NCBI RefSeq assembly: GCF_013415125.1 | Contig: NZ_JACCDE010000030.1 | Location: forward strand, 1-64,000 | Source of the DNA: Vreelandella glaciei | Lineage (GTDB): Bacteria; Pseudomonadota; Gammaproteobacteria; Pseudomonadales; Halomonadaceae | DNA length: 64,000 bases | Direction: 5' to 3' | Part shown: positions 1 through 8,420 of the stretch, piece after piece | Position numbering within the stretch: the stretch's first letter is position 1 | How the letters are laid out: every line of letters begins with the position of its first letter | The notes under the pieces: generated by a model | The model's database searches: none | What the model saw: only the letters and a program-made list of their open reading frames with translations | Told to the model about the DNA's origin: nothing | Made by a program: the position numbers and the translations under genes

Positions 1-192
1 TCGCGCCCAATAATGCGATCCACCGCACGCTTCCATAAATACCCGACAGGCCGGTTGGCGGCGCATAAAATCCAAGACCTGATGCCGTTTAAGCTCTTTG
101 TTGACCTGAACACGCGGGCGGCGAGTGTCGACAACACACACTTGAAAAACACGCTTTGCCAGATCAATACCGATTGTCTTATGCTTGTTCAT
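1..192 (-). CDS. IS110-family transposase, N-terminal part (cut by window edge)
   Basis: Read on the minus strand from an ATG at 192, the frame stays open to the window edge and gives 64 residues starting MNKHKTIGIDLAKRVFQV and reaching the motif MEACGGSHYWAR. These are the first two acidic positions (D10 and the E of MEACG) of the DEDD RuvC-like domain of IS110-family transposases. A GGAGGGG ribosome-binding site lies 7-8 bases before the ATG. The Tnp20 C-terminal half, with its catalytic serine, lies outside the window, so it cannot be said whether the copy is intact. The family recombines DNA using an element-encoded guide (bridge) RNA. Confidence 0.85.
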   Translation of the reverse strand, partial: MNKHKTIGIDLAKRVFQVCVVDTRRPRVQVNKELKRHQVLDFMRRQPACRVFMEACGGSHYWAR

Positions 193-366
193 GGCTCTTC
201 CCCTCCGCATTGATGTGGTTCAACTATCAATGTAGCTCGCTGAAGCTTCGAGAGGGGAGGAGTCCCTTTCATTGAGCGTAGAAGCTTCATTGCGAAAGAA
301 GTGAAGCAACCTCGGTGTTACTGCCACCTCTGGTGAAGATTGCCGCGTTGCTGCGCTCATCGCAAT
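193..366 (-). ncRNA. Candidate IS110 left-end non-coding RNA (bridge RNA) region
   Basis: This gene-free stretch lies directly upstream of the IS110 transposase start, where IS110-group elements encode their bridge RNA. It is rich in pairings: 9-base arms at 241-249 and 281-289, a GGGA/TCCC hairpin nested inside them, an alternative GCTTCA/TGAAGC pairing (284-289 with 302-307) and a small CACC/GGTG hairpin. The RNA call is inference. IS1111-group members carry the RNA at the other end, which lies outside the window. The exact outer end of the element was not determined. Confidence 0.3.
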
Positions 367-441
367 GACATAGGTTTAGTTGACCTAGATTTAATTGACC
401 TAGATTTAATTGACATAGGTTTAGTTGACATAGGTTTAGTT
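367..441. repeat. Five tandem 15-bp repeats (minisatellite) over the bepA stop codon
   Basis: Five contiguous 15-bp units in two variants run in the order A-B-B-A-A: A is GACATAGGTTTAGTT and B is GACCTAGATTTAATT. The last unit contains the bepA stop codon (436-438). Because the unit is a multiple of three and carries the stop on the bepA strand, gain or loss of units would not change the BepA protein. The array sits between bepA and the IS110 end. Confidence 0.9.
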
Positions 442-1899
442 GAAATCTTCCAGCGCTTCGCGATACTCAATGAAAGCTTCCCGGCGCTGTTCAATCCTGG
501 CTACTACCTGTTGATCATTTTCACGTTCCGCTGCATCCCGAGCGATGGAGAGCTGGCGAATGCCGCGGTCTACCCGGCCCGTCAATTGCAGGTGCTCAGC
601 GCGAGCTAAATGCCCCCAGCCATCATGGCCACTGCGTCCGGCGGCTTCAGCTAATAGATTGAAGACCTGAGGGTTTTCTGGATGCTGATCGGCCATGTCC
701 CGTAACACGTTATAAGCTGATTGAGGGTCACGCTGTAGCTGTGCTTCGGCCAATATCAGTTGAGCAGGCAGGTAGTTAGGCATAAAGCGCAGCAATCGCT
801 GGCTGCGCTGGATGGCCTCATCGTACTGACCGGCCTCTAAAGCGACGCTCGCGGCAGAGGCGGGGAGCATGGCAAAGTCAGGCTGCTGACTGGCAAGTTG
901 ATCAAGGCGTTGTAAGGCATTATCAGTCTGGCCGTTACGGGCAGCGATCAAGGCGTCCAGGTAGCCCTGGGCAGTCTCGTCGGCGCCTTCTTGGGCAAGG
1001 CGCGCAGCCGCTTGCTGAGGTGTGTTGGCATAAATGCTCAACAGGGCGCGGGCGCGCATCATGTCGTAAAGGGTGTCGCTGGTATAGGCATCGGCGACAT
1101 TGAGTTGGGCAGCGCGATCCTGTGCAGCGGTTAAGCGGCTATCGGTGACCGGGTGGCTAAGCAGGAACTCCGGCGGTGTCTCGCCCTGTAGGCGGGCCAT
1201 GCGCTGCATAGCGGCGAACATGCGCACCATGGCCTCTGGGTCGTAGCCCGCGTCGGCCATCGCCTGGAGGCCTAGGTTGTCGGCTTCCTGTTCAAATAAA
1301 CGTGAATAGCTGAGCTGATCCTGTATTAGCGCTGCCTGGGAGCCCATGGCGGCGGCCATGCCCGCATCACCGCCGCCACTCGCAGCAATTAGCATGCCTG
1401 CTAGCATGGCCGCCATGGCGGGCAGTTGGGTTTGTGCTGCCCGTGCGTTTCCCCTCGCATAGTGGCGTTGAGAGAGGTGGCCCAGCTCATGGGCCAGCAC
1501 CGAAACGAAGGCGCCTTCATCTTCAGCAAATGCGAACAGTCCTGAGTTGATGCCTATCACCCCGCCAGGCACGGCAAAGGCGTTAAGCGATTCGTTATCC
1601 ACCATCACGGTAATAGTGCGAAGACCGTTAATCTGGCTATGGGGGGCGAGCCGGGCAATCAGGCTTTCCAGATAGTCGTTGGTAATAGGATCTTGCCACT
1701 GGGGGGCTTGGGCACGAAACTGTCGTAACCACGCACGGCCCAGGCGATACTCCTCATTGCTGACCGAGGTAGACGCCGCCCCCAGGCTTGGCAGGCCGTA
1801 ATCGTTGATAGCAACGCTTTGGGGACTAAAAAGTAAACTGCCGCAGGCGCAAGCGAACGCACATATCCAGCCTGGGTAAGCGCTACGAAAGGTCGGCAT
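436..1899 (-). CDS. bepA: BepA/YfgC-like periplasmic M48 metalloprotease with TPR domain
   Basis: The 487-residue protein has an N-terminal signal peptide (about 1-30, ending SVA) and an M48 peptidase domain with the zinc motif HELGH at 137-141 and the third ligand in FEQEAD (E205). An alanine/glycine/methionine-rich segment (about 158-190) precedes the third ligand. The C-terminal third (about 300-480) is helical and reads as TPR repeats. BepA acts in the periplasm as chaperone and protease for outer-membrane assembly, especially LptD. Length and domain order match the family (E. coli BepA 487 aa). It is transcribed away from the TusA-like gene, and its 3' end is embedded in a 15-bp tandem repeat. 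Confidence 0.9.
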   Translation of the reverse strand: MPTFRSAYPGWICAFACACGSLLFSPQSVAINDYGLPSLGAASTSVSNEEYRLGRAWLRQFRAQAPQWQDPITNDYLESLIARLAPHSQINGLRTITVMVDNESLNAFAVPGGVIGINSGLFAFAEDEGAFVSVLAHELGHLSQRHYARGNARAAQTQLPAMAAMLAGMLIAASGGGDAGMAAAMGSQAALIQDQLSYSRLFEQEADNLGLQAMADAGYDPEAMVRMFAAMQRMARLQGETPPEFLLSHPVTDSRLTAAQDRAAQLNVADAYTSDTLYDMMRARALLSIYANTPQQAAARLAQEGADETAQGYLDALIAARNGQTDNALQRLDQLASQQPDFAMLPASAASVALEAGQYDEAIQRSQRLLRFMPNYLPAQLILAEAQLQRDPQSAYNVLRDMADQHPENPQVFNLLAEAAGRSGHDGWGHLARAEHLQLTGRVDRGIRQLSIARDAAERENDQQVVARIEQRREAFIEYREALEDFN

Positions 1900-1938
1900 G
1901 GCATCCTCATGGGTGATGGTTAAACGCTACCGTCAGGG

Positions 1939-1968
1939 TATGACATTGATTAATACTATGACATTGAT
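1939..1968. repeat. 12-bp direct repeat upstream of bepA
   Basis: TATGACATTGAT occurs at 1939-1950 and again at 1957-1968, an 18-bp period, 40-70 bp upstream of the bepA start in the divergent bepA/TusA-like region. It could be a tandem regulator site or a chance duplication; no known operator matches. Confidence 0.4.
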
Positions 1969-2117
1969 AAAGACGGGGAAGTGCCGTTAAATCGACGACC
2001 TAGTGAAATCAATCGCTAACAAGACAGTTTATGCGGCAGCGTCTATTACACAATGTATATGCAGCAACATTTACAAATCTATGCCGTGAATAGGCAGGTC
2101 ATTTTGAGGGAGAGTGT

Positions 2118-2381
2118 ATGTCTGAGCAAACCGGGGGCTTTCAACCCGATACGGTGCTTGACGCTTGTGGGCTGCATTGCCCATTGCCACTGCTGAAAAC
2201 TAAGCAAGCCTTAGCTGCCTTGGCAGCAGGTCAGTTGCTGGAGGTGCGTTCAACGGACGCCGGTTCGTGGCGAGATATGGCGTCGTTTACCGATCAAAGC
2301 GCGCATACCCTGGAAGGCCGTGAACAGCGTGACGATGTTTATGTGTACTGGATTCGTAAAGTCGGGGATGGTCACTCATGA
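2118..2381 (+). CDS. TusA/SirA-family sulfur-carrier-like protein
   Basis: The 87-residue protein belongs to the TusA/SirA/YeeD family. The N-terminus reads LDACGLHCPLPLLKTKQ, with the family Cys-Pro motif at C21-P22 and an extra cysteine at C17. Family members relay persulfide sulfur on the CP cysteine, for example to tRNA thiolation or molybdenum-enzyme maturation. The start has a GAGGGAG ribosome-binding site. The stop overlaps the start of the AI-2E family transporter by four bases (ATGA), so the two are translationally coupled. It need not be the tRNA-thiolating TusA itself, so no symbol is given. Confidence 0.8.
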   Translation: MSEQTGGFQPDTVLDACGLHCPLPLLKTKQALAALAAGQLLEVRSTDAGSWRDMASFTDQSAHTLEGREQRDDVYVYWIRKVGDGHS

Positions 2382-3478
2382 CCCTGCGTACGATTTTAAA
2401 AAGCTGGGTTGAGCGCTACTTCTCCGACGAAGAAGCGCTGATTCTGCTGGTAGTATTGGTGGCGGGTTTTGCGGCGATCATCTGGTTTGGCCGTATGCTG
2501 GCGCCGTTTTTCACTGCACTGGTAATTGCGTTTCTACTGCAAGGCGTGGTGAGCGCACTTACCCGCCGTGGGCTGCCGCATTTGCTGGCGGTGATTATGG
2601 TATTCCTGGCGTTTATTAGTGTCTTGCTAACCCTGGCGTTTATTTTAATGCCGCTGATTTGGAACCAGTTAGTGGGGTTGGTGCAAGAAACACCGAGGAT
2701 GTTCGCCAGTGGTCAAGGCTGGCTGGACGAGCTGCAAGCGCGCTATCCCAACATTATTACGCCGGATCAGATGCAGAGCTGGATAGGCGTGGCGAGCCGC
2801 GAAATCAGTCAGCTAGGGCAGCGCGCCTTAACGCTTTCGCTGGCATCGCTAGGCAATATTATGTCGCTGATTATTTATCTGGTGCTGGTGCCGATTCTGG
2901 TCTTCTTCATGCTCAAGGATCGCGACGTATTAGTTGGCTTCATGCTTTCGCTGCTGCCCCAAAAACGCACCCTGTTGTCGCGTATTTGGCGTGAGATGGA
3001 TGATCAAATTGCCAATTATATTCGCGGTAAGTTTATTGAAATTATTATCGTGGGCACGGTGACCTTCTTTACCTTTGCTTTCTTTGGATTGCCCTATACG
3101 GCGCTGTTGGCCGTTCTGGTGGGGTTTTCTGTACTGGTGCCGTATATCGGGGCGGCGGTGGCAACGCTACCGGTGGCTGCGGTCGCTGGGTTTCACTTCG
3201 GGCTCAGCGAGGAGTTTGTGTATGTGCTCGTCGCCTATGGGGTGATCCAGGCGCTGGATGGCAACGTACTGGCCCCGGTATTATTTTCTGAAACCAACAA
3301 TATCCATCCGGTTTCTATCATTGTGGCGGTGTTGTTCTTCGGCGGAATTTGGGGCTTTTGGGGTATTTTCTTTGCTATTCCGTTAGCAACACTGCTGAAA
3401 GCGCTGATCTACGCTTGGCCGCGTAGTATGCATGAGCGAGAGGAGCGTCGTAGCTTGCAAGCCCCAGCAAAAGAGTAA
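2378..3478 (+). CDS. perM: AI-2E family transporter (PerM-like permease)
   Basis: This 366-residue inner-membrane protein has about eight hydrophobic segments: a pair near 20-75, the long central soluble part (about 95-155), then a cluster from about 160 to 350. The late segment GLPYTALLAVLVGFSVLVPY is characteristic of the AI-2E exporter/PerM family (UPF0118). The transported substrate is uncertain for most members; AI-2 export is shown only for TqsA, and some members act as Na+/H+ antiporters. It overlaps the TusA-like gene by four bases and ends in a hairpin shared with convergent bcp. Confidence 0.8.
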   Translation: MTLRTILKSWVERYFSDEEALILLVVLVAGFAAIIWFGRMLAPFFTALVIAFLLQGVVSALTRRGLPHLLAVIMVFLAFISVLLTLAFILMPLIWNQLVGLVQETPRMFASGQGWLDELQARYPNIITPDQMQSWIGVASREISQLGQRALTLSLASLGNIMSLIIYLVLVPILVFFMLKDRDVLVGFMLSLLPQKRTLLSRIWREMDDQIANYIRGKFIEIIIVGTVTFFTFAFFGLPYTALLAVLVGFSVLVPYIGAAVATLPVAAVAGFHFGLSEEFVYVLVAYGVIQALDGNVLAPVLFSETNNIHPVSIIVAVLFFGGIWGFWGIFFAIPLATLLKALIYAWPRSMHEREERRSLQAPAKE

Positions 3479-3495
3479 GCGTAGCGCTGAAACAG

Positions 3496-3523
3496 GCCCG
3501 CGCTGGGTATCCTCAGCGCGGGC
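3496..3523. terminator. Bidirectional hairpin between perM and bcp
   Basis: A perfect 10-bp GC-rich stem (GCCCGCGCTG with CAGCGCGGGC) has an 8-base loop and lies in the short gap between two convergent genes. No clear U-tract follows on either strand, so termination is likely but not certain. Confidence 0.6.
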
Positions 3524-3530
3524 ATAGGGG

Positions 3531-4007
3531 TTAGCTGGCAGCGTTAAGTTGTTCAGCCGCGGCGAGTACCTCATCAACATGACCAGGCACCTTAACACCA
3601 CGCCACTCGTTGGCGAGCTTGCCCTCTTTATCGATCAAGAAGGTGCTGCGCTCTATGCCAAGATGCTCCTTGCCGTACATTTTCTTGAGCTTGATAACGT
3701 CAAACAGCGTGCAGACGTTTTCGTCCTTGTCAGAGATCAGCTCAAAATTAAAATCCTGTTTGGCTTTAAAGTTCTCCTGAGCACGTAGGCCATCGCGAGA
3801 GACGCCGAGAATGACTGTATTAGCGGCATCGAAGGCGGGTTTACGGTCACGGAAGTCTCCCCCTTCGGTGGTGCAGCCTGGGGTGCTGGCTTTGGGGTAG
3901 AAGTAAATAACCACTTGTTTGCCGCGCAGTTCCGATAGCGTCACGGTGGAATCACCAGTTGCGGTGGCGGAAAAGTCAGCAACGGGTTGATCAATTTCAA
4001 CAGACAT
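3531..4007 (-). CDS. bcp: Thioredoxin-dependent thiol peroxidase Bcp (peroxiredoxin)
   Basis: The 158-residue AhpC/TSA-fold peroxiredoxin has the peroxidatic motif PKASTPGCTTE with C45, and reduces hydrogen and organic peroxides in the cytoplasm. E. coli Bcp has its resolving cysteine five residues later (C50); here position 50 is glycine, and the only other cysteine is C99 in DENVCTLF. The enzyme may therefore work by a 1-Cys or atypical 2-Cys mechanism. An AAAAGGACG stretch precedes the ATG. It is divergent from dapA across a 269-bp gap and convergent with perM. Confidence 0.9.
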   Translation of the reverse strand: MSVEIDQPVADFSATATGDSTVTLSELRGKQVVIYFYPKASTPGCTTEGGDFRDRKPAFDAANTVILGVSRDGLRAQENFKAKQDFNFELISDKDENVCTLFDVIKLKKMYGKEHLGIERSTFLIDKEGKLANEWRGVKVPGHVDEVLAAAEQLNAAS

Positions 4008-4276
4008 AAGGCGTCCTTTTGAGGGTGGGTGTTAAGATTAGTAGTTATGCGCGATTACACGTAAGCCGGGGGCAGTTGTCAAAGCTCAAATCAGGTCAGT
4101 GATAAACTCGCACCGCTTTACGCTGTACAGGCTCGAATCGCCTGAGTACCATTTGCTCTCTGTGGAACGCTAGCGCCTGATAAAAAGTATCGCGATGGCG
4201 CCCAGTTTGATAAAGACATAGCACGTAAAATACATAGATAGTTGATATCACACTTTGGCTGGTGAGGAATAAACGG

Positions 4277-5161
4277 ATGATCACAGGCAGCATTGTCGCC
4301 CTGGCGACGCCTATGAAGGTCAATGGTGACATCGACTGGGAGGCGCTTCGTCGTCTGGTGAACTTCCATCTCGAAAATGGCACCGATGGCATTGTGGCTG
4401 CTGGCACGACGGGCGAACCGACTACCATGTCCTTCGCGGAGCACTTTGATGTGATTCGCAGCGTTGTCGAAGAGGTCAATGGTCGTATTCCGGTTATCGC
4501 AGGGACTGGGGCTAACGCCACTTCTGAGGCGGTTGAGCTGGCGCGTTACGCCGGTGAAGTCGGGGCCGATTACTGCTTATCAGTGTGCCCTTACTACAAT
4601 AAGCCCACCCAGGAAGGCCTGTATCAGCACTTTAAAGCGGTCGCGGAAGGCAGCAAACTGCCGGTGATTCTGTATAACGTGCCGGGCCGTACCTGCTCTG
4701 ATCTCTACAACGAGACCGTTTTACGCTTGGCCGATGTCGATAATATTATTGGTTTGAAAGACGCGACAGGGAACCTGGAGCGTGCGGAAGATCTAATCTC
4801 ACGCCTAAAGGGCAGTGGTTTTATGCTCTACTCCGGCGACGATGCGACCGCCTGTGACTTTATGTTGATGGGTGGCCATGGCGATATCTCCGTAACGGCG
4901 AATGTTGCCCCACGGGCGATGCATGATCTGTGCGCCGCTGCCGTGGCCGGTGATGCTGATAAAGCCCACCAAATTAATACCCGTCTGATGCCGCTACACA
5001 CCAATTTGGGCATAGAGTCGAATCCTATTCCCGTGAAGTGGGCGCTTAATCGCATGGGTTATGCGGACGCAGGTCTTCGTTTACCGCTAACTTGGCTGTC
5101 TGAAAAGTACCACGCCACGGTGAGCGAAGCGCTGCAGATGGCAGGCGTCGTAGAGGAGTAA
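4277..5161 (+). CDS. dapA: 4-hydroxy-tetrahydrodipicolinate synthase
   Basis: The 294-residue class I aldolase condenses pyruvate with aspartate semialdehyde in lysine and diaminopimelate synthesis. The GTTGEP motif (43-48, with T44 and T45), Y107 in CPYYNKP, Y133, R138 in NVPGRT and the Schiff-base lysine K161 in GLKDATG all fall at canonical positions. An in-frame GTG exists 15 bases upstream, but the ATG at 4277 has a GTGAGGA ribosome-binding site and gives the canonical numbering. It is first in the conserved order dapA-bamC-purC. Confidence 0.96.
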   Translation: MITGSIVALATPMKVNGDIDWEALRRLVNFHLENGTDGIVAAGTTGEPTTMSFAEHFDVIRSVVEEVNGRIPVIAGTGANATSEAVELARYAGEVGADYCLSVCPYYNKPTQEGLYQHFKAVAEGSKLPVILYNVPGRTCSDLYNETVLRLADVDNIIGLKDATGNLERAEDLISRLKGSGFMLYSGDDATACDFMLMGGHGDISVTANVAPRAMHDLCAAAVAGDADKAHQINTRLMPLHTNLGIESNPIPVKWALNRMGYADAGLRLPLTWLSEKYHATVSEALQMAGVVEE

Positions 5162-5181
5162 CCTGGCGCAATACCCTTTGC

Positions 5182-5212
5182 TACCCAGCTCAGCGATAAG
5201 TTGAGCTGGGTA
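5182..5212 (+). terminator. Hairpin between dapA and bamC
   Basis: A perfect 11-bp stem (TACCCAGCTCA with TGAGCTGGGTA) with a 9-base loop lies 20 bp after dapA and 27 bp before bamC. No U-tract follows, so it may attenuate or protect the dapA transcript rather than stop it. Confidence 0.5.
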
Positions 5213-5239
5213 CCTGATTTGTTGACTTAAGGTGGCTTG

Positions 5240-6223
5240 ATGAGCTCTGTGCTTGAAATACGTGCGCTTAAATGGGTCCCGCTGGCACTCGCAGCGGCTG
5301 TCGCGCTCTCTGGTTGCGCGCGGGATGGTTTTTACCACGACCGTAACCTGGACTACACCGAGGCTGCTCCGGCGCCTCCGCTGGTGTTACCAGAGACCCG
5401 TAATACCCAACGTTACCGCGATGCGCTGCCGGTTCCTCAAGCCGCCACCCAAGGGACACGGCTTGACGAAGCGGCAGAAATTCGTCCGCCCCAATCACTG
5501 GCTATTGGCAGTGGCTTAGAGCCTGAATACGTTGAGCGCCGCGAAGTCGGTGATCAAACCTGGCTAGTGGTGGCCGCCGACACCGGTACGGTGTGGCCGC
5601 AGTTGGAAGAGTTTGTACGCAGCCGACAGTTGAACGTGCTGCAGAGCAGTGCTTCCCAGGGCGTTATCGTGACGTCCCAGGGGGAAATACGCCTGCAAAG
5701 TGCGCTGCGCGCAGGCAGTAGCGAAGTTCGCTGTGAAAGCGGTGGGCAAACCATGGCTAGCTGTCTGGACGCACTGGAAAGCCATCTAAGTGCACGCAGC
5801 GCCTCCGTCAGCGTGTCATCTTCTTGGACCGCTCAGCGCCTTACCGATGAGCAAACGTTACAAGTTCGCCAGCAGGGTGAAGAGTGGGAAGTGGTTATCC
5901 CGCAGCCAGTAGACCGCGTATGGGCTGAACTGAACCACTACCTTGAACTGGATTTTGCTCAGGAAGGACAGCGCGACTTGCTTGCCTCTGAGCCCAGTAG
6001 CCATGAGTTTCTGGTTGAATATATGACCGAAACCGAGCGCAACCGTAACCCGCTGCAAATCGTGTTCAGCGCTGACGTGCGCAAGATGTCTCAAGAGATC
6101 CGTCTTGCTCTACAGCCTGACGGCGACCAGACGATTCTGCGCGCCATCAATGCCAGCGAGCGGGCATTCAGCGCCGATGATCAGCGCGAGCTGCTTGAGC
6201 GTGTCTCCGGTTATTTACGTTAA
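5240..6223 (+). CDS. bamC: Outer-membrane assembly lipoprotein BamC
   Basis: The 327-residue lipoprotein has a signal peptide ending in the lipobox LSGC, with the lipidated cysteine at C26. An unstructured stretch (about 30-90), which in BamC contacts BamD, is followed by two domains of the helix-grip type (about 95-205 and 215-325). BamC is an accessory subunit of the BAM complex that inserts beta-barrel proteins in the outer membrane. The ATG at 5240 is chosen over a TTG just before it because AAGGTGG is well spaced. Position between dapA and purC supports the call, since BamC itself diverges strongly in sequence. Confidence 0.88.
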   Translation: MSSVLEIRALKWVPLALAAAVALSGCARDGFYHDRNLDYTEAAPAPPLVLPETRNTQRYRDALPVPQAATQGTRLDEAAEIRPPQSLAIGSGLEPEYVERREVGDQTWLVVAADTGTVWPQLEEFVRSRQLNVLQSSASQGVIVTSQGEIRLQSALRAGSSEVRCESGGQTMASCLDALESHLSARSASVSVSSSWTAQRLTDEQTLQVRQQGEEWEVVIPQPVDRVWAELNHYLELDFAQEGQRDLLASEPSSHEFLVEYMTETERNRNPLQIVFSADVRKMSQEIRLALQPDGDQTILRAINASERAFSADDQRELLERVSGYLR

Positions 6224-6255
6224 TTTATTGATCCTTGATCCCTTACGGAGCCCCC

Positions 6256-6972
6256 ATGGAAAAGCGCCAAGAACTCTACGCCGGTAAGGCGAAATCTGTG
6301 TATACCACCGACGATCCGGATTTGTTGGTGCTTAACTTTCGTGATGACACCAGCGCCTTCGATGGCAAAAAAGTCGAGTCGCTGGCCCGTAAGGGAATGG
6401 TCAATAACATCTTTAACGCCTTCATTATGGAGCGGCTGCAGGAAGCGGGCATTCCCACCCACTTTGAAAAGCAGCTCTCCAATACGGAGAGTCTGGTCAA
6501 AAAGATGCAGATGATCCCGGTGGAGTGCGTAGTACGCAATATCGCCGCCGGTGGTTTGGTAAAACGGTTAGGTGTGGAAGAGGGTATTGCACTGACACCG
6601 CCTACCTTCGAGCTGTTCTTGAAGAACGACGAGAAGGGCGACCCGATGATTAATGAGTCATTGGCGGAGACCTTCGGTTGGGCAACGCCCGAGCAGCTCG
6701 CCAAAATGAAAATGCTGACCTTCAAGGTTAACCATATCCTCAAAGCGCTGTTTGCCGAGGGCGATATGCTGCTGGTGGATTACAAGCTTGAGTTTGGCGT
6801 CTTCAAGGGTGAGGTGGTGTTGGGGGATGAGTTCTCGCCCGATGGTTGCCGCCTTTGGGACGCTAACACCCGTGAAAAACTGGATAAGGATCGCTTTCGC
6901 CAGGGGCTGGGCGGCGTGATTGAGGCGTATGAAGAAGTTGGTCGCCGCCTGGGTATTACCTTTCCCGCTTAA
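6256..6972 (+). CDS. purC: Phosphoribosylaminoimidazole-succinocarboxamide synthase
   Basis: The 238-residue SAICAR synthetase joins CAIR and aspartate with ATP in purine synthesis. The start [16 protein letters not shown] is the usual N-terminus; the later motifs [19 protein letters not shown] and [12 protein letters not shown] are the family's ATP- and substrate-binding segments. The ATG at 6256 has a TACGGAG ribosome-binding site; an upstream in-frame TTG would add seven atypical residues. Length matches the bacterial family (237 aa in E. coli). Confidence 0.96.
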   Translation: MEKRQELYAGKAKSVYTTDDPDLLVLNFRDDTSAFDGKKVESLARKGMVNNIFNAFIMERLQEAGIPTHFEKQLSNTESLVKKMQMIPVECVVRNIAAGGLVKRLGVEEGIALTPPTFELFLKNDEKGDPMINESLAETFGWATPEQLAKMKMLTFKVNHILKALFAEGDMLLVDYKLEFGVFKGEVVLGDEFSPDGCRLWDANTREKLDKDRFRQGLGGVIEAYEEVGRRLGITFPA

Positions 6973-6987
6973 AACGTCATCATTGTT

Positions 6988-7725
6988 TTACCGCTCGATG
7001 TAAGGTTCGATAGCCACCACCTCTAAGGTGGTGGCTTCGCCGTGTTGGCGCTGGCGAAACTTAACGTCTACATCGCGCAGGCGTACCCCGTAAAGTCGAT
7101 CAGACGCTAACTCTTTTTGCTTATAGGCGGGCCGTGGGTCCTGGCTTAGTACTTGCTCAATTAATGCATGCAGCGTGGCGCTGTCTGAGCGTTGGGTGAG
7201 GGTATCCAGCGCTGCTGGGTGAAACGTAACCGCCAAAAGTGACGGTGTCTGCAGCGCAAAACCAGCCTGTGCATTAGGCTGAGATTCAGCCCAGGGCAGG
7301 TAGGGTTTGATATCAACCACCGGCGTGCCGCTGACTAAGTCGCAGCCCTGTAATGCCAAAACGACGCCTTGCTGAGTGTCGATGCCGACTAGCCTTACCA
7401 GTGATAGCCCCAGGCGATTAGGGCGGTGGGTGCTACGGCTGGCAAAAACGCCCACTTTTTTATTACCGCCCAAGCGTGGTGGCCTCACCAGCGGCGACCA
7501 GCGTTGCGGGCTTTGATGAAATATAAAGCTTAGCCACAGGTGGCTGAAGTCTTCTAGACCACGCACGGCGAGAGGGTCATTGTAGGGGGCGGTGAGCACA
7601 AGCTTGGCATTAGCCGCGGGTGCGAGCCCTGGCTGGCGCGGAATGCCGAATTTGTCAGGGTAGTCGCTGACCATGTGGCCAATGGGCGATAGCGTAAAGT
7701 GCTCGCTGTTAGGGACATCGTCCAT
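6988..7725 (-). CDS. trmO: tRNA (N6-threonylcarbamoyladenosine37-N6)-methyltransferase TrmO
   Basis: The 245-residue protein has the TsaA/VirR fold. The N-terminal SPIGHM, the segment RPPRLGGNKKVGVFASRS and the following HRPNRLGLSLVRL are hallmark SAM- and tRNA-binding motifs. TrmO methylates t6A37 of some ACY-decoding tRNAs. The ATG at 7725 is preferred over an adjacent GTG because AAAAGG lies seven bases upstream. It converges with purC with only 15 bp between them. tsaB, a t6A synthesis gene, lies about 8 kb downstream. Confidence 0.9.
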   Translation of the reverse strand: MDDVPNSEHFTLSPIGHMVSDYPDKFGIPRQPGLAPAANAKLVLTAPYNDPLAVRGLEDFSHLWLSFIFHQSPQRWSPLVRPPRLGGNKKVGVFASRSTHRPNRLGLSLVRLVGIDTQQGVVLALQGCDLVSGTPVVDIKPYLPWAESQPNAQAGFALQTPSLLAVTFHPAALDTLTQRSDSATLHALIEQVLSQDPRPAYKQKELASDRLYGVRLRDVDVKFRQRQHGEATTLEVVAIEPYIER

Positions 7726-7889
7726 CACACTGCCTTTTGTTAGGATTCATTGGCGTAGTATAAAACAGTATAAAGCAGCCGATGGCTTCAGCGTGACCCA
7801 ATAGGGTGTGATCTAAAGCGGCGTGATCGAAGAGGTCTTGCTTGAATAGGCATTGATCAAATGTTAGCTGAACAGTGCAGAGGTGACGC

Positions 7890-8414
7890 ATGAGTAATAG
7901 CGATGAGCAGCAAGCGCCAACGAGTGCGCGGGTTATATATCGCGCGGCACTGGCACGCGATGCCGCCGATCAGGCAGAAGTGTTTTACCACGCCGTCATG
8001 CAAGGGGCTGCTACCCACTATACGCTGGATGAGCGGCGGGCGTGGGCGCAAGCGTTACCCCGTGAAGGCAGCGCCTGGGCAGTGCGGCAAGCGCTGTATA
8101 CCACGTTAATTGCTACCTGTGATGGACGTTGCGTGGGGTTTTTGGAGGTAGATTTAGATGCCGGGCGGATTGAAACGCTCTATGTCTGGCCTTCTCTTGC
8201 TGGGCGCGGCATTGGCACCACGTTACTGGTTCACGCTGAGCGTATGTTGCTCGAACAGGGCAAAGGCAAGGTGGAGATTGAGGCCAGTTCGATGCTTTAC
8301 GAGCGTCTAATGCGCCGCGGCTGGGAAAACCTTGGCGAGCAGTGGGTTGAACGCAGTGGTGAATCGCTCAAGCGATATCGGCTTTCCAAGGCACTTAACG
8401 CAGTGGAAACGTAA
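7890..8414 (+). CDS. GNAT-family N-acetyltransferase
   Basis: The 174-residue protein has one GNAT domain: an N-terminal helix pair, then LYVWPSLAGRGIGTTLLVHAERM (about 100-122), which contains the acetyl-CoA pyrophosphate loop RGIGTT. The C-terminal ASSMLYERLMRRGWENLG is the usual motif-B strand and helix. The acceptor substrate cannot be predicted. It converges with nadC with six bases between the stop codons. Confidence 0.8.
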   Translation: MSNSDEQQAPTSARVIYRAALARDAADQAEVFYHAVMQGAATHYTLDERRAWAQALPREGSAWAVRQALYTTLIATCDGRCVGFLEVDLDAGRIETLYVWPSLAGRGIGTTLLVHAERMLLEQGKGKVEIEASSMLYERLMRRGWENLGEQWVERSGESLKRYRLSKALNAVET

Positions 8415-8420
8415 GTCTAC

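Noticed and set aside
13..213. Plus-strand frame at the left edge
   Set aside because: It is antisense to the clear IS110 transposase start on the minus strand.
367..441. Tandem repeats as a CRISPR array
   Set aside because: The 15-bp units are contiguous, without spacers, and no cas genes are in the window.
340..609. Plus-strand frame with repeated DIGLV/DLDLI pentapeptides
   Set aside because: The repeat is the DNA minisatellite read in one frame, and the rest is antisense to bepA; there is no ribosome-binding site.
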